Positions 1-10,683 of a stretch of DNA of 64,000 nucleotides are shown in pieces (position 1 is the stretch's first letter; every line of letters starts with the position of its first letter). The notes under the pieces were generated by a model that saw only the letters and a program-made list of their open reading frames with translations, had not been told where the DNA came from and did no database searches. Source of the stretch: Musa acuminata AAA Group (taxonomy: Eukaryota > Streptophyta > Magnoliopsida > Zingiberales > Musaceae); NCBI RefSeq assembly GCF_036884655.1, contig NC_088327.1:9643001-9707000 (forward strand), written 5' to 3'. A program made the position numbers and the translations under genes.

Positions 1-63
1 GATCATAGCATAAAACTATATTGTAAAATGTATCTATTATGGCAAAGATGGTGTGGCCGACAT

Positions 64-190
64 GTTAGCGCCACCCGTCGACATGTCGGCTCTTTTTCGG
101 CACCTCAGCTCCACGTGGCTGATCGACTGATTCCACAGGGTCTACATGTCGGTTCCACGTGGACACATCAGCTCCATGCAATTCGACTGG
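64..190. repeat. Old LTR-like fragment matching the block at 13430-13560
   Basis: This GC-rich stretch shares ordered blocks with 13430-13560: CAGCTCCACGTGG, GATTCCACAGGG and GGACACATCAGCTCCA all recur in the same order with scattered substitutions. The two blocks flank the whole nested transposon cluster. They may be the two ends of one old outer element, or two members of one old Ty3-type LTR family. No coding potential is evident. The match is seen by eye; the family assignment is inference. Confidence 0.5.
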
Positions 191-270
191 TTCCACGTTT
201 AATTCGCCATGATCTACTCAATGGCCAGATGGTAGGTGACAATTTCACCACATTGCCCTTGTCACCGGTG

Positions 271-1005
271 TGTCACGGCCTTAGCTGGAATTGCATAAGG
301 CATGAGGCACTCCTGTGGCAAAGATGCGAACTTAGCTTGCGTTGCCTAAGTCGCGAGGCACTCTTGCGGCAAAGGCGCGAACTTAGCTTGCGTTGCCTAA
401 GTCGCGCTTCGCCCTTGCGATTTGCGTCCGCAAAGATCAGCCCACTTGCAACCTCTCGCAGGTCCCGAAGGACCTGTAAAAAGAGAAAGTTGATTAGTTC
501 GAAGAACGAGCGACGGACAAGTGCCGACGTCTCGCGAAAAGGGGAAGCTTTACAAGCAATTCAGCGAGCACCTTGCGTGCACCAGAGAAAAGAGGGAGAG
601 GGGGAAAACAAGGACTTTAGAAGGTTGAACGAACAGTTGCAAGTCCACAAACAGCTGCTCGCCGGGTGCCGGGCGCGACAACAAGTTCCTATCAAGGTAA
701 CGTGCGAACTTGCGAAAGATTGTTCAACGCCCGACACTATATCGAAGCCCCATCTAGCCTTGTGCCACCTGGGTGGGTCCAAGTGGCTGAGATGGTTGAC
801 GTTTTGGTGAGCTGAAGCGGACTGCAGGAAATAGCCCATGGCACACGAAAACGGAGCTGTTTTGGGGCTGTTTTGCTTGGTTCGGTGAGCGGTCGCTTTG
901 TAGCGCTGCAACTTGTTCGAACTTACATTTTTACAAACAAAATAACTCAAAACCAAGACAAAACTTGCTGTCAAGCTGCTGTACATGTAGATGAGAGCGA
1001 CGAAC
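271..1005 (-). repeat. Left part of an older LTR-like sequence split by the 1006-12902 element
   Basis: The block begins TGTCACGGCC at 271. If the element at 1006-12902 is removed, it continues into 12903-12954, which ends CCGTTCGTGACA, so the rejoined sequence would be an LTR-like unit of about 785 bp with TGTCAC/GTGACA ends. A 51-bp direct duplication (about 304-354 and 355-405, both holding a GCGAACTTAGCTTGCG word) lies inside it. Its 5' part resembles the LTR at 1006-1453 (cttagctgg, gcctaagtcg, gtccgcaaagatcagcc), which suggests related families. I did not find a primer-binding site or matching target duplication, so a solo LTR is not proven. Confidence 0.4.
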
Positions 1006-1453
1006 TGACACGGACTTAGCTGGTTTTGCCTAAGTCGTGCGGCACCCTCGCGCGTCCGTCCGCAAAGGTCAGCCTCCCCGAAGCCTCCCATTGTCCCTTA
1101 GGACCAACAAAAGAGAGAACGGGTAAAAGAGAACGCCTCAATCGGGATCCACAAGCAAATATGTCCGAAAAAAACACTTCATAGACAATGCAAATTACAA
1201 ACAGACTTTACAAGCTCTGAACAGTGGCACAACAAAGGGTAAAATGGTCCATTACAGACCGAAAAGCTCTCGAGCGTGTCCACATGACACAACCTTTATT
1301 TACAAGCCTAAAGAGGCCACCAACCCAACTAAAATGGGACTATTCTGCCTTCGGCCGCCCCTCTATATGTTGTACAAGGCATGAACATGCCAAAAGACAC
1401 GGACATACATAAGCATTACATCAAACACCCTGTTTCGAAGTTTGTCCGTGACA
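1006..1453 (-). repeat. 3' LTR of the minus-strand element
   Basis: 448 bp, aligned end to end with 12455-12902 with three visible substitutions and no gaps, so the insertion is recent. On the minus strand a TATATAG word (complement of about 1364-1370) is a plausible LTR TATA box. The 62-residue reading frame at 1224-1412 also occurs in the other LTR and has no support as a gene. Confidence 0.88.
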
Positions 1454-4400
1454 TTCTCCCCCACTTATCCCTTCGACGTCCCCGTCGAAGCCTTTGTGAA
1501 CACTGCAACTCTTCGCCTTTGCTGAGTCTTCAATCTTCTGCTCCAGCTGCAATGCGCCTCCTGGCTCCCAGCTGCACTCCGCTGCTGTTTCTGAGTAGTC
1601 GAACCTTTGATCCGCCATGCTGCTTCAACTCGCCAATGACTCTGACTCTGGTGTGGGGTTGGCTGAGTTGTGTTGATCCTCATTGATTCCTGCGGATCTC
1701 CCAGATGAAGGAAAAGACCATCCTTGCTGCGCCAGTCTCTCATAAATTCCACATGCTGCTCGAACTGGGTGGATGCTTGTTGGAGCTTTAACGAGCATCG
1801 TCTCGCAAACTTCTGAAGTTTTGGGTCCTTCCTCCACAAAATCTGCTCATTGACTCTTCTTTCAGTTAGTTGTCACATCCAAGTAGGTTCGCATCACTTC
1901 CGCTTTCGATTGGCATTTCGTTGGGAAATGAAGCGGACAATCTACTCTCAGTAGCACTGATCACCGTTGGTGAGGATTTGACAACTATTGTCTTCCATTA
2001 TCTTCGAAGGGTCTTTGAACTTGTGCAGAGCTCCTCTGCTGGATAGATAAGAGAATTGGGGTACTCGGTTTCGCCCATTCTCTTAAGAGTTGAGAAGGCA
2101 AAGGTTACTTGACTTCGCCCGCCTCCTCGAGGTTGTACTTCATGCATCGAGCTGGTTACTGGCCTTCGCCTGCTCTTTGCTCACACTTCTGAAGCACTTG
2201 AAGTGTTTGCACTCCTTGCGTTGAGTTAGCTACTGTGATTCACCTTCTCAATGCCATTGAACTTCTGGAATGCAGGAAGTTTTCACCCCAACTTGGAGTA
2301 ATTCTCTGATAGATGAGGTCGCCTCTGGGATTGTACCGTCTTCTCCATCAACCCTACCGCCTACTCCACTGAGTAGCAAAGGTACAACACCACGTACTGC
2401 CTGCTTCGTTCCTTGGTCGTGCACTCTTGCATGACCCGAAGTCCTTCACTTACGGCTATCTTGATGAGAAACTTGTTGACACCGGTCTTACGAAGTTTCT
2501 TGGCCTCTGCCCTTCAGCCTTGTCTCGGTACTTGGAGTTGCCTCTGCATGCTCCACCTCCTCGGCCCCTTTCACGACCAAGCGCTCTCCCTCCGTGAGAG
2601 CAAGGGATCAATGACTTTGACGGAAGTCCCGCCTCTGCGGTACCATGGCGCTGCCATGCCCATGGCCCTACTATTCGTCGCCTCGCATCTGCATCCCTTT
2701 TCTTCACGATCAGTAGATATGTCTCCGTGGCACTCCTCTGAGTCCACCTCCATTCTAACTGATGCTTGATTTTGGGTAGCTAAGTCCCTCTGGACTCGTC
2801 GTCGCTTCCTCGCCCCTTTCGACCCCCTGCTTCAACACCTCTGTGTTCTCCAAGCAGTCTGTTTGGTCGATGGAAAGACAGACTGCAACTCCCATGCATG
2901 GCCTCTGCCATCACGTTGTAGGGTTTGCATCGATTCTGTTCTCCTTAGCTTCCTTGGTAGCAACGTTCGCTTACTCGGCCTTGTCCTCTGACTTGCCGGG
3001 CTCCCTTAAGCGAATATGAGCTCTGGAGCAGTCCAACGCTCCAGCTGCTTCGATCATACCTCTGCATGATCAAGTTCCTCCCATGGAACTCACTGGTACT
3101 TGCATTCGAACTTTTCCCTTAGTGGAACACAGCCCCCATATGCTGATGACCAAGGTTTCCATCCGATGCAAAATTCGGTGCACGCCCGGAAGACCCGCCT
3201 CTGCGGTACCATGGCCTTCACTCCTTGAATCCATAGCCCTTCTTGCCGTCGTGTTGTTCACCAAAGCGGAGCTCCCAGTAGCTCCCGATCATACCTCCAT
3301 ATGATCTCATCCCTCACGGGACAGATTGTGTGTATCGCATTGCCACGAACTGTTCCACCACGATCCGCTGCACCATGTCGCCTCCTGGTGACATCTCCAT
3401 TGCATTCTGATCCTTGTGGAATAAACTCGAATTGTGAACCCTCCATGTGTGGCCTCTGCCAAAACATCGCAGGGTCTCCTCCACCTTCGATTTTGTTCGC
3501 TCCTTTGGCAATCGACCTTCATCCACCCACTCTTGGGTCACACCTAGATGAAGCACCGCTCTAGGACAGTCCGTCGCCTAGTAGCTCCCGAAGTCCACCG
3601 ACTTCACTGTAATTTGTGCACCATTGTCTGGATCCTGGGCCTCTGCCCCTACCAGCACAATCTCTCCCGAAGTCCACCGACTTCACTGTAATTTGTGCAC
3701 CATTGTCTGGATCCTGGGCCTCTGCCCCTACCAGCACAATCTCCGCTGCGCACCGCTTCCTTCATAGTAACTCGAATGGCAACACTGTGGCATATTCTTC
3801 AAGAGTACCCGCCTCTGCGTCCTCTTGCCCCGTGCTAAGGCCTTCTGAACCCAACTTCGCCTCCGCAAATTGAGTCGCCTTAGTTCCTCCATCAAATGCT
3901 TCTCCGAGATAAGGTGCATGTGCCCCGAAGCTCCCTTCGTCTTTGGCACCATACAAGATGAGTCCGCTCCGTCAGAATGAAGGACCCATGGAACAACATG
4001 ATCCTACTATTGCCTCTGCAAGAGTTCATGTCCTTGACCTCTGTCTAAGGAAAGCACTGTGCCTCTGCTCCACGTTCCAACTTCTATGCTGGCTCCCTTC
4101 ATGCGGCTTGGGTACTTCGCCAAGTTACACCCAAGTTGCTCCGCTCCTCGTTTTTGCATTGAGTCGATGGTGGCCCTCGTGCCCACCATTCCATGGGTCA
4201 GCCCTCCCTTGAGTTCGATCTCCACATCGACTCCAAGTGTGTCTTCATTTAAGTTGCTTTAGGTCGCTCCCCCACTTGATCTCGCAATGCATCCACCAAT
4301 GCATTCTCTCGAGCGAGATCATGCGACAACTCCTCGCTGCTTGCTCGGTCCATTGAGCTTCGTGGAGTTGTTGTTTGTGAGGTACTCCTCCTCAACATGT

Positions 4401-5010
4401 GAAGTCCATCTCACATGATTCTCCCTCTGGAGAGCCGAGACTTATCCCTCCTGGATAACTGTCCCGTTGGAGCAACATCTCTCTTCGTTTCGGAGACCAC
4501 CATCCCCTTGGACTACTCCGATCTGCTGAACAAACTGTGCATTGTTCTGCCTCTTGCAAACGCACTTGCTAGATTGCGCCTCCACGTCAATACAGCCACC
4601 GCTGCACCCCTCAAGGCCTAGCAACATGCTGAACTCGTTGCACACTTCAGCCTCCTCCGGACGTATCCTTCGCATGCCGAAGAGAAAGTTTCAATGCTCC
4701 ATGGCGCCGAGTCTCGACCGCCTTGGGATGGCCACGAACAATCCATCGTCCGCATACAAGCCCATGCATGAGTACCGAATTCTTCGAGTTAGCAATTCCC
4801 CTCACCTCTGTGAGCTTTGCACAACTCTTTCGGTCGCTGAGCAACTCATTCCACTTTGCATGGTCTCGTCCTTTGCTAAGCGCCTCGCTTGCCTTGAGCA
4901 CCATCAAGTAAAGTTGTCAACGTTGAGCCGTAGCTCAAACTCAGCCATCCCAACCTTTGTGCGCTCCGCATTCTTCCAAGCTTGCCTATTCTCGTGGTGC
5001 CTCTTGCGCG
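1454..5010 (-). other. Internal region (3' part) of the minus-strand LTR element, apparently non-coding
   Basis: About 3.5 kb of GC-rich sequence without a long intact reading frame on either strand. The short frames show no protease, reverse transcriptase, RNase H or integrase motifs that I can recognise. The 8-base word GCCTCTGC occurs 11 times between 2503 and 4068. A 79-bp tandem duplication lies at 3585-3742. The region is cut at 5010 by the Copia element and resumes at 12257. Confidence 0.65.
3585..3742. repeat. 79-bp tandem duplication (two copies)
   Basis: The stretch from CTCCCGAAGTCCACCG to AGCACAATC occurs twice head to tail with a 79-bp offset (3585-3663 and 3664-3742) and is essentially identical. 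It lies within the internal region of the minus-strand LTR element, so it arose inside the element or its parent copy. Confidence 0.85.
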
Positions 5011-5877
5011 TGTTGAATCTCGGATTTTGATGATGAAACTAATTGATTGTGTTTAAATGTTTGACTACATTTTGAGTGATACAGGTCTACTCGATCAGGA
5101 TTAGACAATTAACGCAGGAGGAATTGACGTTGCGTCGGAGGAGATCACGTCAGGATATTGGATGGCAGAAGGCTTCGGGCGTCGGGCATCGGGCCAAGGA
5201 GAGCGAAATTGCGCCAAGGATATCGGGGTTGCGGAGGTCAACCGCCGATTGGGCAACAAGCTGCAAGAGAGGACGATGCACCGAAGAATCGGATGAAGCG
5301 CCAACCAATGACGTGCCGGGCAACAGAATGTCAATTTGCGTTATAATAATTGTCTAGATCGGAGTAGAGTGTTTGCTTGTGTGTGCAGGATTAACTACGA
5401 TAACCAAAAAACACAAAGCGAGAATACCGGAGTCAAGTTCGATGGACGTTTAAGAGTCCGAAGAATCGTCGGAGATGCTGCCAGAACCAACCGAGAAGAA
5501 ATCGGGAACCTGTCGGAATTTTCGGAAGTTCGCCGAAGAGATCGTCGGAGGTTCACGGAGATCACCGAGAAGGCTCGGCTACTCATTAAAGTCATCACAA
5601 GTTCGGGAGCTTGCTAGAAGCCCGTCGGCAGAAAGTTCGTCGGAAAGCTCGCCAGAACAAGACTCGACGTTCGCGGTTGAAAATTTGCTTAGGATGTGTT
5701 TTGGTTATGTAGTCCACTTGTAATTAGGATTAGGATTAAGAGATAATCCTATATCCTGGTTAGGGGCCAACTGGGCCCAAAGTCAGAGTTGGTTTAGGCT
5801 AAACCAGCGAACTAGAGAGCCAAGATTGAAGCCCAACTAGTGGCTGAAAACACTGTAGTCGGGCTGAAAACACTGTA

Positions 5878-6033
5878 GGCGGTGGCACCGCCTAGCTGGG
5901 CGGTGGCACCGCCCACCACCCGAGAGCTGGGCGGTGACACCTCCTGGCTGGGCGGTGGCACCGCCCAGCACCCGAGCCCTGGGCGGTGGCACCGCTTGGC
6001 TGGGCGGTGGCACCTCCAACAGCGGGAACCCAA
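5878..6033. repeat. Three 52-bp units carrying six GGCGGTGGCACCGCC hairpins, upstream of the LTR TATA box
   Basis: The 15-base word GGCGGTGGCACCGCC, or a one- or two-base variant, starts at 5878, 5899, 5930, 5951, 5982 and 6003. The spacing alternates 21, 31, 21, 31, 21, so the true period is 52 bp with two hairpins per unit. Each perfect word has 6-bp complementary arms (GGCGGT/ACCGCC) around GGC. The array ends about 45-60 bp upstream of the TATA box and recurs at 11551-11706. An enhancer or protein-binding role is inference. Confidence 0.85.
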
Positions 6034-6078
6034 AGAGAATTCAAATTTTGAAGCCCAAATTTGAATCCTCTTGAGGCC

Positions 6079-6086
6079 TATAAATA
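6079..6086 (+). promoter_or_regulatory. LTR TATA box
   Basis: TATAAATA within CCTATAAATACCCC. It lies in the 3' third of the LTR, downstream of the hairpin array, as expected for a U3 core promoter. The same box is at 11752-11759 in the 3' LTR. Confidence 0.7.
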
Positions 6087-6585
6087 CCCCTCAAATCTCA
6101 GCTGAGAGAACAACTTTTTGAGCAGCAAGTGTTTGAGAGAAAAGCCTTAGAAAAGTGTTAGCTTGTCTTGTTTTCAATTTGCTAGTGTTCACCTCCTTCT
6201 TTCTTGTTGAAAATCTGTAAGAGAGTGAACCGCTTGTAAAAGTTGTAAGAGGGGTATTCACCCTTCACTTTCAAGAGACTTGCTAGTGGAAGGTGGGAGC
6301 CTCATCGAAGAGGGGCCTCGCAAGTGGAGTAGGTCATTTGACCGAACCACTCTAAAAATCGGCGTAATCTCTGGTTTGCTTTTTATTATTGTCATTTACA
6401 TTACTGCAAATCTTCTTACTGCTTTAGTTCCTTATTACTCTTGCTGCGCAACTTTAAGAACACGCCTTCAAGTTAAATTTCTCAAGTTTTGTTCTTAACA
6501 TACGAAAGATTTTTTATTAAAACCGAAATTTTAATCCGCTGCACTAATTCACCCCCCCTCTTAGTGCCGCTCCAATCCTAACAAT

Positions 6586-6598
6586 TGGTATCAGAGCC
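6586..6598 (+). promoter_or_regulatory. Primer-binding site (initiator tRNA-Met type)
   Basis: TGGTATCAGAGCC, two bases after the 5' LTR end. This is the standard plant primer site complementary to the 3' end of initiator tRNA-Met, and it fixes the plus-strand orientation. Confidence 0.92.
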
Positions 6599-6633
6599 AC
6601 GGTTTTCTACTTTGGTTTAACACCCAAATAGAA

Positions 6634-7554
6634 ATGGCTCTTTATGGCTTTCAAGAGGGTCATTCTCTCATTCGTCCTCCCTTTTTCAATGGGACGGACT
6701 ACACTTGTTGGAAAACTCAAATGAGAGTTTTCTTACTTTCTTTGGATTTGAATTTATGGCACATAGTCGAAAATGGATTTGAAATGTCTTCTCTCCCAAT
6801 GAACCATTGGAATGATTTGGAGAAGAAGATGTTTTCTCTAAATGCAAAGGCTATGAATGCCTTATATTGTGCACTTGACAAAAATGAATTTAATCGTGTT
6901 TCGATGTGTGACTCGGCTTTTGATATTTGGAGAACTCTAGAGGTCACTCATGAAGGCACTAGCCGAGTGAAAGAGTCCAAAATCAATATTCTTGTGCATT
7001 CTTATGAACTTTTCCGGATGAAACCAAGTGAGTCCATCGGAGACATGTACACCCGGTTCACGGATGTCATCAATGGACTCAAAGCTCTTGGTAAAAGTTT
7101 TTCTAATTTTGAACTAGTCACTAAAATCTTAAGATCCCTTCCAAAAAGTTGGGATCCAAAAGTTACGGCCATTCAAGAGGCCAAGGACCTTAAAACATTC
7201 CCTCTCGAAGAACTTATTGGGTCTCTAATGACCTACGAAATGAACAATGTGGCAAAAAAGAAACTCGAGAACAACCTTCCAAATGATAGGAAGGATTTGG
7301 GACATAGAACACATGAATACCACTCGAGCATAAGCTCAAGTGATGGTGAACTTAAACTACAAATGAAACAAAAATTAAAAAGCAAAAAGAATGGAACTAC
7401 TTGCTTTGAACGCAAGAAGAACAAAAGTTGGGATGAATTGAGCTCTTCCGAAGACGAGGAGAAAATCAAGAAAGGCGAGGTGGCAAACTATGCCTCACCC
7501 TCTTTCAACAATGAGGTAATCAAAATCCCACTAATTCATTTCGAAATTACATAA
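6634..7554 (+). CDS. Copia-type Gag protein (UBN2 family), no zinc knuckle
   Basis: This 306-residue frame starts 36 nt after the primer site. Residues 15-30 (PPFFNGTDYTCWKTQM) are the typical N-terminal motif of plant Copia Gag, and residues 60-200 resemble the UBN2 gag-polypeptide region (SAFDIWRTLEVTHEG, FTDVINGLKALGKSF, ILRSLPKSWDPKVTAI). The C-terminal third is lysine-rich and acidic (SWDELSSSEDEEK), as in SIRE/Maximus Gag. It stops before any CCHC zinc knuckle, which normally follows that acidic stretch. No protease or integrase frame follows. It may still form particles with enzymes supplied in trans, but RNA binding by a knuckle would be lost. The start codon is the first ATG after the primer site. 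Confidence 0.9.
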   Translation: MALYGFQEGHSLIRPPFFNGTDYTCWKTQMRVFLLSLDLNLWHIVENGFEMSSLPMNHWNDLEKKMFSLNAKAMNALYCALDKNEFNRVSMCDSAFDIWRTLEVTHEGTSRVKESKINILVHSYELFRMKPSESIGDMYTRFTDVINGLKALGKSFSNFELVTKILRSLPKSWDPKVTAIQEAKDLKTFPLEELIGSLMTYEMNNVAKKKLENNLPNDRKDLGHRTHEYHSSISSSDGELKLQMKQKLKSKKNGTTCFERKKNKSWDELSSSEDEEKIKKGEVANYASPSFNNEVIKIPLIHFEIT

Positions 7555-10500
7555 TACTTTCTTGAGTTATTTTTAATTTAGTTTAGGATTAATTTTCTTG
7601 AAAATTGCTTGTGTTATGTTAATGCAATAAAATGTTAGATATAAATATAATGCTTATACACCTAGTAAGATTAATCTTATATATGTGCTTGAGAAGCAAG
7701 AATTTGTACTTTGACGATTTCCATATTGATTTTCAATGTCGATGCATGACTTTTGAATGGAAGGTTTTATGATTTTTTTATGAACCTTATCTTTGGTTTT
7801 CAAACATGATGTATAGTTTTGACATAAGAACAAAAATTTGAAGCATGCTAATATAAAGTCAATCATATAAAGTAAAACTAAAGAAATTTTAAATATCTAT
7901 AAGAATCATTCAAAATTATGTTCAATAAAACCTTACTTGATGTTGTAATGAAACTATTGAAAGTTTTGATGCTATGATTTGATGATTTTATGCATGAGAT
8001 TGTAAAGTTATACATGATGATTTTTTGGTCTTGATGGTTTTTATGACAAAATTCATTTTTCGATCCTAAATGTTGATGCACATTTTTATCTAGCATAAAT
8101 GACATGAATTTAAATAACTAAAAAGAGAAAAGCATTGTTCTTGAAAATTATTTTTCTCTATCTTGTTGATTTATATGAATCCCTTGAAAATGATTTTGGT
8201 TTGATGATTTGAATTACAAATGAGTTATATCAAAATCATGATATTGATTTGACTTGAAGTAATGAGTTGAAATCATTTTTTTTTGGAATTATGTGTTGCA
8301 CTTTTTTATCTTGATGATCTTTGATTTTTTTTTGTTTTAAAACGATGATGCATGGATTTGAAAGAAAAGGAGATGCATGCATGGAATCAATCAATAAGTT
8401 GAAACAAAAGGAGGAAAGATTTTTTATTGAAAATTTTCTTTTTCTCTATCTTATTGATTTATACCTAAGAGACCAATAAAATTATTTATGTCATTTTGAA
8501 TCTCTTGAAAGAAATGTTGAGATTTTGATGATTTAGACGATTTGAATTTGAATGAGTTTTATCTAAAATCATGATCTTGATTCCGTGATATTTACAAATT
8601 AAGATTTATTATGAATCAAGATTTTTCATTAATCGATCTCCTAAGATTTTCTTTTGATTATTAATGAGTAGGTTTTTCAAAAAGAAATCATGTCTTCTGG
8701 TATTCACATGTTCTAATCCTTCATGATAAAATTTTTATGTAATTCCTTATATTCATGAAATGTTTATCTCATCACCAATTATTTTCTTCTTGATATTCCT
8801 TATTTGGTGATATAAAATCATGCATGAAATACTCTTGAGATTATTTTGATGCATACAAATGAAAAGTTATGATCATGCATGGTAGGATGCAATTTGACAA
8901 ATTAATACCATTATGATTTGAAATATTTATAATTTGGAATGATGCATGCAATACTTATGCCTTTTATTATGATAATATATGTGATGTATTGCATATGATG
9001 TGAATCATGAATGCTTTAAATGATAAATGTCTTGATATCATGATTGATGATTTTGTTCTATGCATAAGATTTTTAAAATTATGCATAATGAATCTTGTAA
9101 TTTACAGATTATCGATTTTCTTTTTACCATAATGAAAGTGCCTTATTGATCCTTGTCATAATAAATCTAGCACTTTCGGTTTTAAACATGATACATGTTT
9201 TTATTTGACATAAAAAAAAGGGAGGCATGCTTGAATGAAATAAATTACATGAATTGAAGCAACTAAAAGAGAAGAACATTTTTCTTCTTGAAAATTATTT
9301 TTTCTATATTATTGATTTTGATGAATCTATTTGTATTATTTTTATGAATCTCATAGATTATGAAAATGATTTGAATTTAATGGATTTTATTGAAATCATG
9401 ATCTTGATTTCTCACAATTTTCTATTGAATGAATCAAGTTTGTTTTCTATTTAAAAGGATATTTATCAAAATTTTCATGGTCTTTTAGTATTCATGATAT
9501 TGATAATTATATTTTGAAACTCTATGTAAATCAAGATTCTTCATCATGATTCTCTCGTTTTATAAAAGAGGAGATGTTCTATGTGAATCATAAGATTTTA
9601 TATGCATGAATTGAGATTCTTTTTGCTATTAACTAGCAAGAAACTTGTTTTTGTAAACCATGACATGCTACTTGACATCTTGATAATTTATAACTTGAGT
9701 TTTCTTTTTGAATCAAGATTGTTTCCTATCATGTTTTCTATCTACAAAAGAAGAAATTTGTCAAAAATGTTATATGTCTTTTGACATTCATTTTTCATCT
9801 TTATTATTTACCCTTATCATGATTTGAATATTATAGTAAAGAGAAATGAATTACATGATTGTATTGTTATTCCCTTCTATTTGACACTGACAAAGGGGGA
9901 GCAAAACTTGCTAGATAGCAAATTTGCTAGCTTGCACAATTTGAAAAGAGGCAAAATAGTCCATCTTGCACATCTCAAAAGATGTAAAATTTTGCTAACT
10001 TTTTATGTGCAAAAGTTGATAGCTTGTATACTATAAATTTGCATACCAAAAATACAATCTTGTTTATCTCAAGATGCAAAACATACTAACTTGCACTTTG
10101 CAACGGAAGCAAAATTGCTAGCTCAAACATTGCAAAGGAAGCAAAAATTTGCTAGCTTACAATTTGCATATTTCAAGAAGCAAGAGTTGCTTTCTTGAAC
10201 ATCTCAATATTGCTAGCTTGCATGATGTAGAATTTACTATCTTGAACATTACCAAAAGTGTTATCTTATATGCTGTAAAACTTGTATATCTAAAACTTGA
10301 TAGCTTGAATGTCCCAAGCATGATGCATTACTTGCTAAATTTTCTATCTTCAAAATTGCATGATGATAAAAATTTAATATTATGTTTTTCATGCAATGGT
10401 TTGAACCCATATAATAAACACATAAGAGTAGCTACTTCTCCTTTTTGTTGATGACATAGGGGGAGAAGTATATTGATGACTTCATGCATTGAATTAAATA

Positions 10501-10669
10501 TTTTATATATTTGCATGATAGTTTAAATGTTTTTCATAACATGTGATGAATGTTACTTGGATTTGGGATAATCCAAGTGTTCTATCAATGGCATATTGAT
10601 AGGGGGAGTTTAGTTAAACTCCGGGGAGTTAAGGTTAACTCCGTTAGTCATCAATTAGTTGTCATCATC
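7555..10669 (+). other. AT-rich non-coding internal region of the gag-only element
   Basis: About 3.1 kb, very AT-rich and closed in all frames beyond about 100 codons. It is built of recurring words such as TTGATGATTT, AATCATGATCTTGATT and, at 9900-10330, TTGCTAGCTTG/TTGCAAA variants every few tens of bases. AGGGGGAG tracts at about 9894 and 10458 resemble the extra purine tracts found in SIRE/Maximus elements. This is where pol would be in an autonomous relative. No reverse transcriptase, RNase H or integrase motif can be read. Confidence 0.75.
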
Positions 10670-10682
10670 AAAAAGGGGGAGA
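10670..10682 (+). promoter_or_regulatory. Polypurine tract of the gag-only element
   Basis: AAAAAGGGGGAGA, one base before the 3' LTR start. It is the expected plus-strand primer position. Confidence 0.88.
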
Positions 10683-10683
10683 T

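Larger units (their letters stand above)
5011..6583 (+). repeat. 5' LTR of the gag-only Copia element
   Basis: 1573 bp, TGTT...AACA ends. It contains a GC-rich hairpin array (5878-6017) and a TATAAATA box at 6079-6086, so transcription probably starts near 6110. The reading frames inside are duplicated identically in the 3' LTR and have no support as genes. Confidence 0.93.

Noticed and set aside
561..1091. 176-codon minus-strand frame near the left end
   Set aside because: It spans the junction between the old LTR-like unit and the inserted LTR at 1006, so it cannot be an ancestral gene, and it has no recognisable domain.
5076..5723. Arg-rich reading frames in the Copia 5' LTR (repeated at 10749-11396)
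   Set aside because: Both LTRs carry the same frames; they lie in U3, show no family motif, and overlap each other in several frames. Treated as chance frames in LTR sequence.
5878..6033. Regular repeats resembling a CRISPR array
   Set aside because: Spacers are not unique (they repeat with the 52-bp period), the array is duplicated in both LTRs of a plant retrotransposon, and the genome is eukaryotic.
6586..6598. tRNA-like sequence TGGTATCAGAGCC (also at 47858 and the complement of 12441-12452)
   Set aside because: These are 12-13-base primer-binding sites complementary to initiator tRNA-Met next to LTR ends; no cloverleaf surrounds them.
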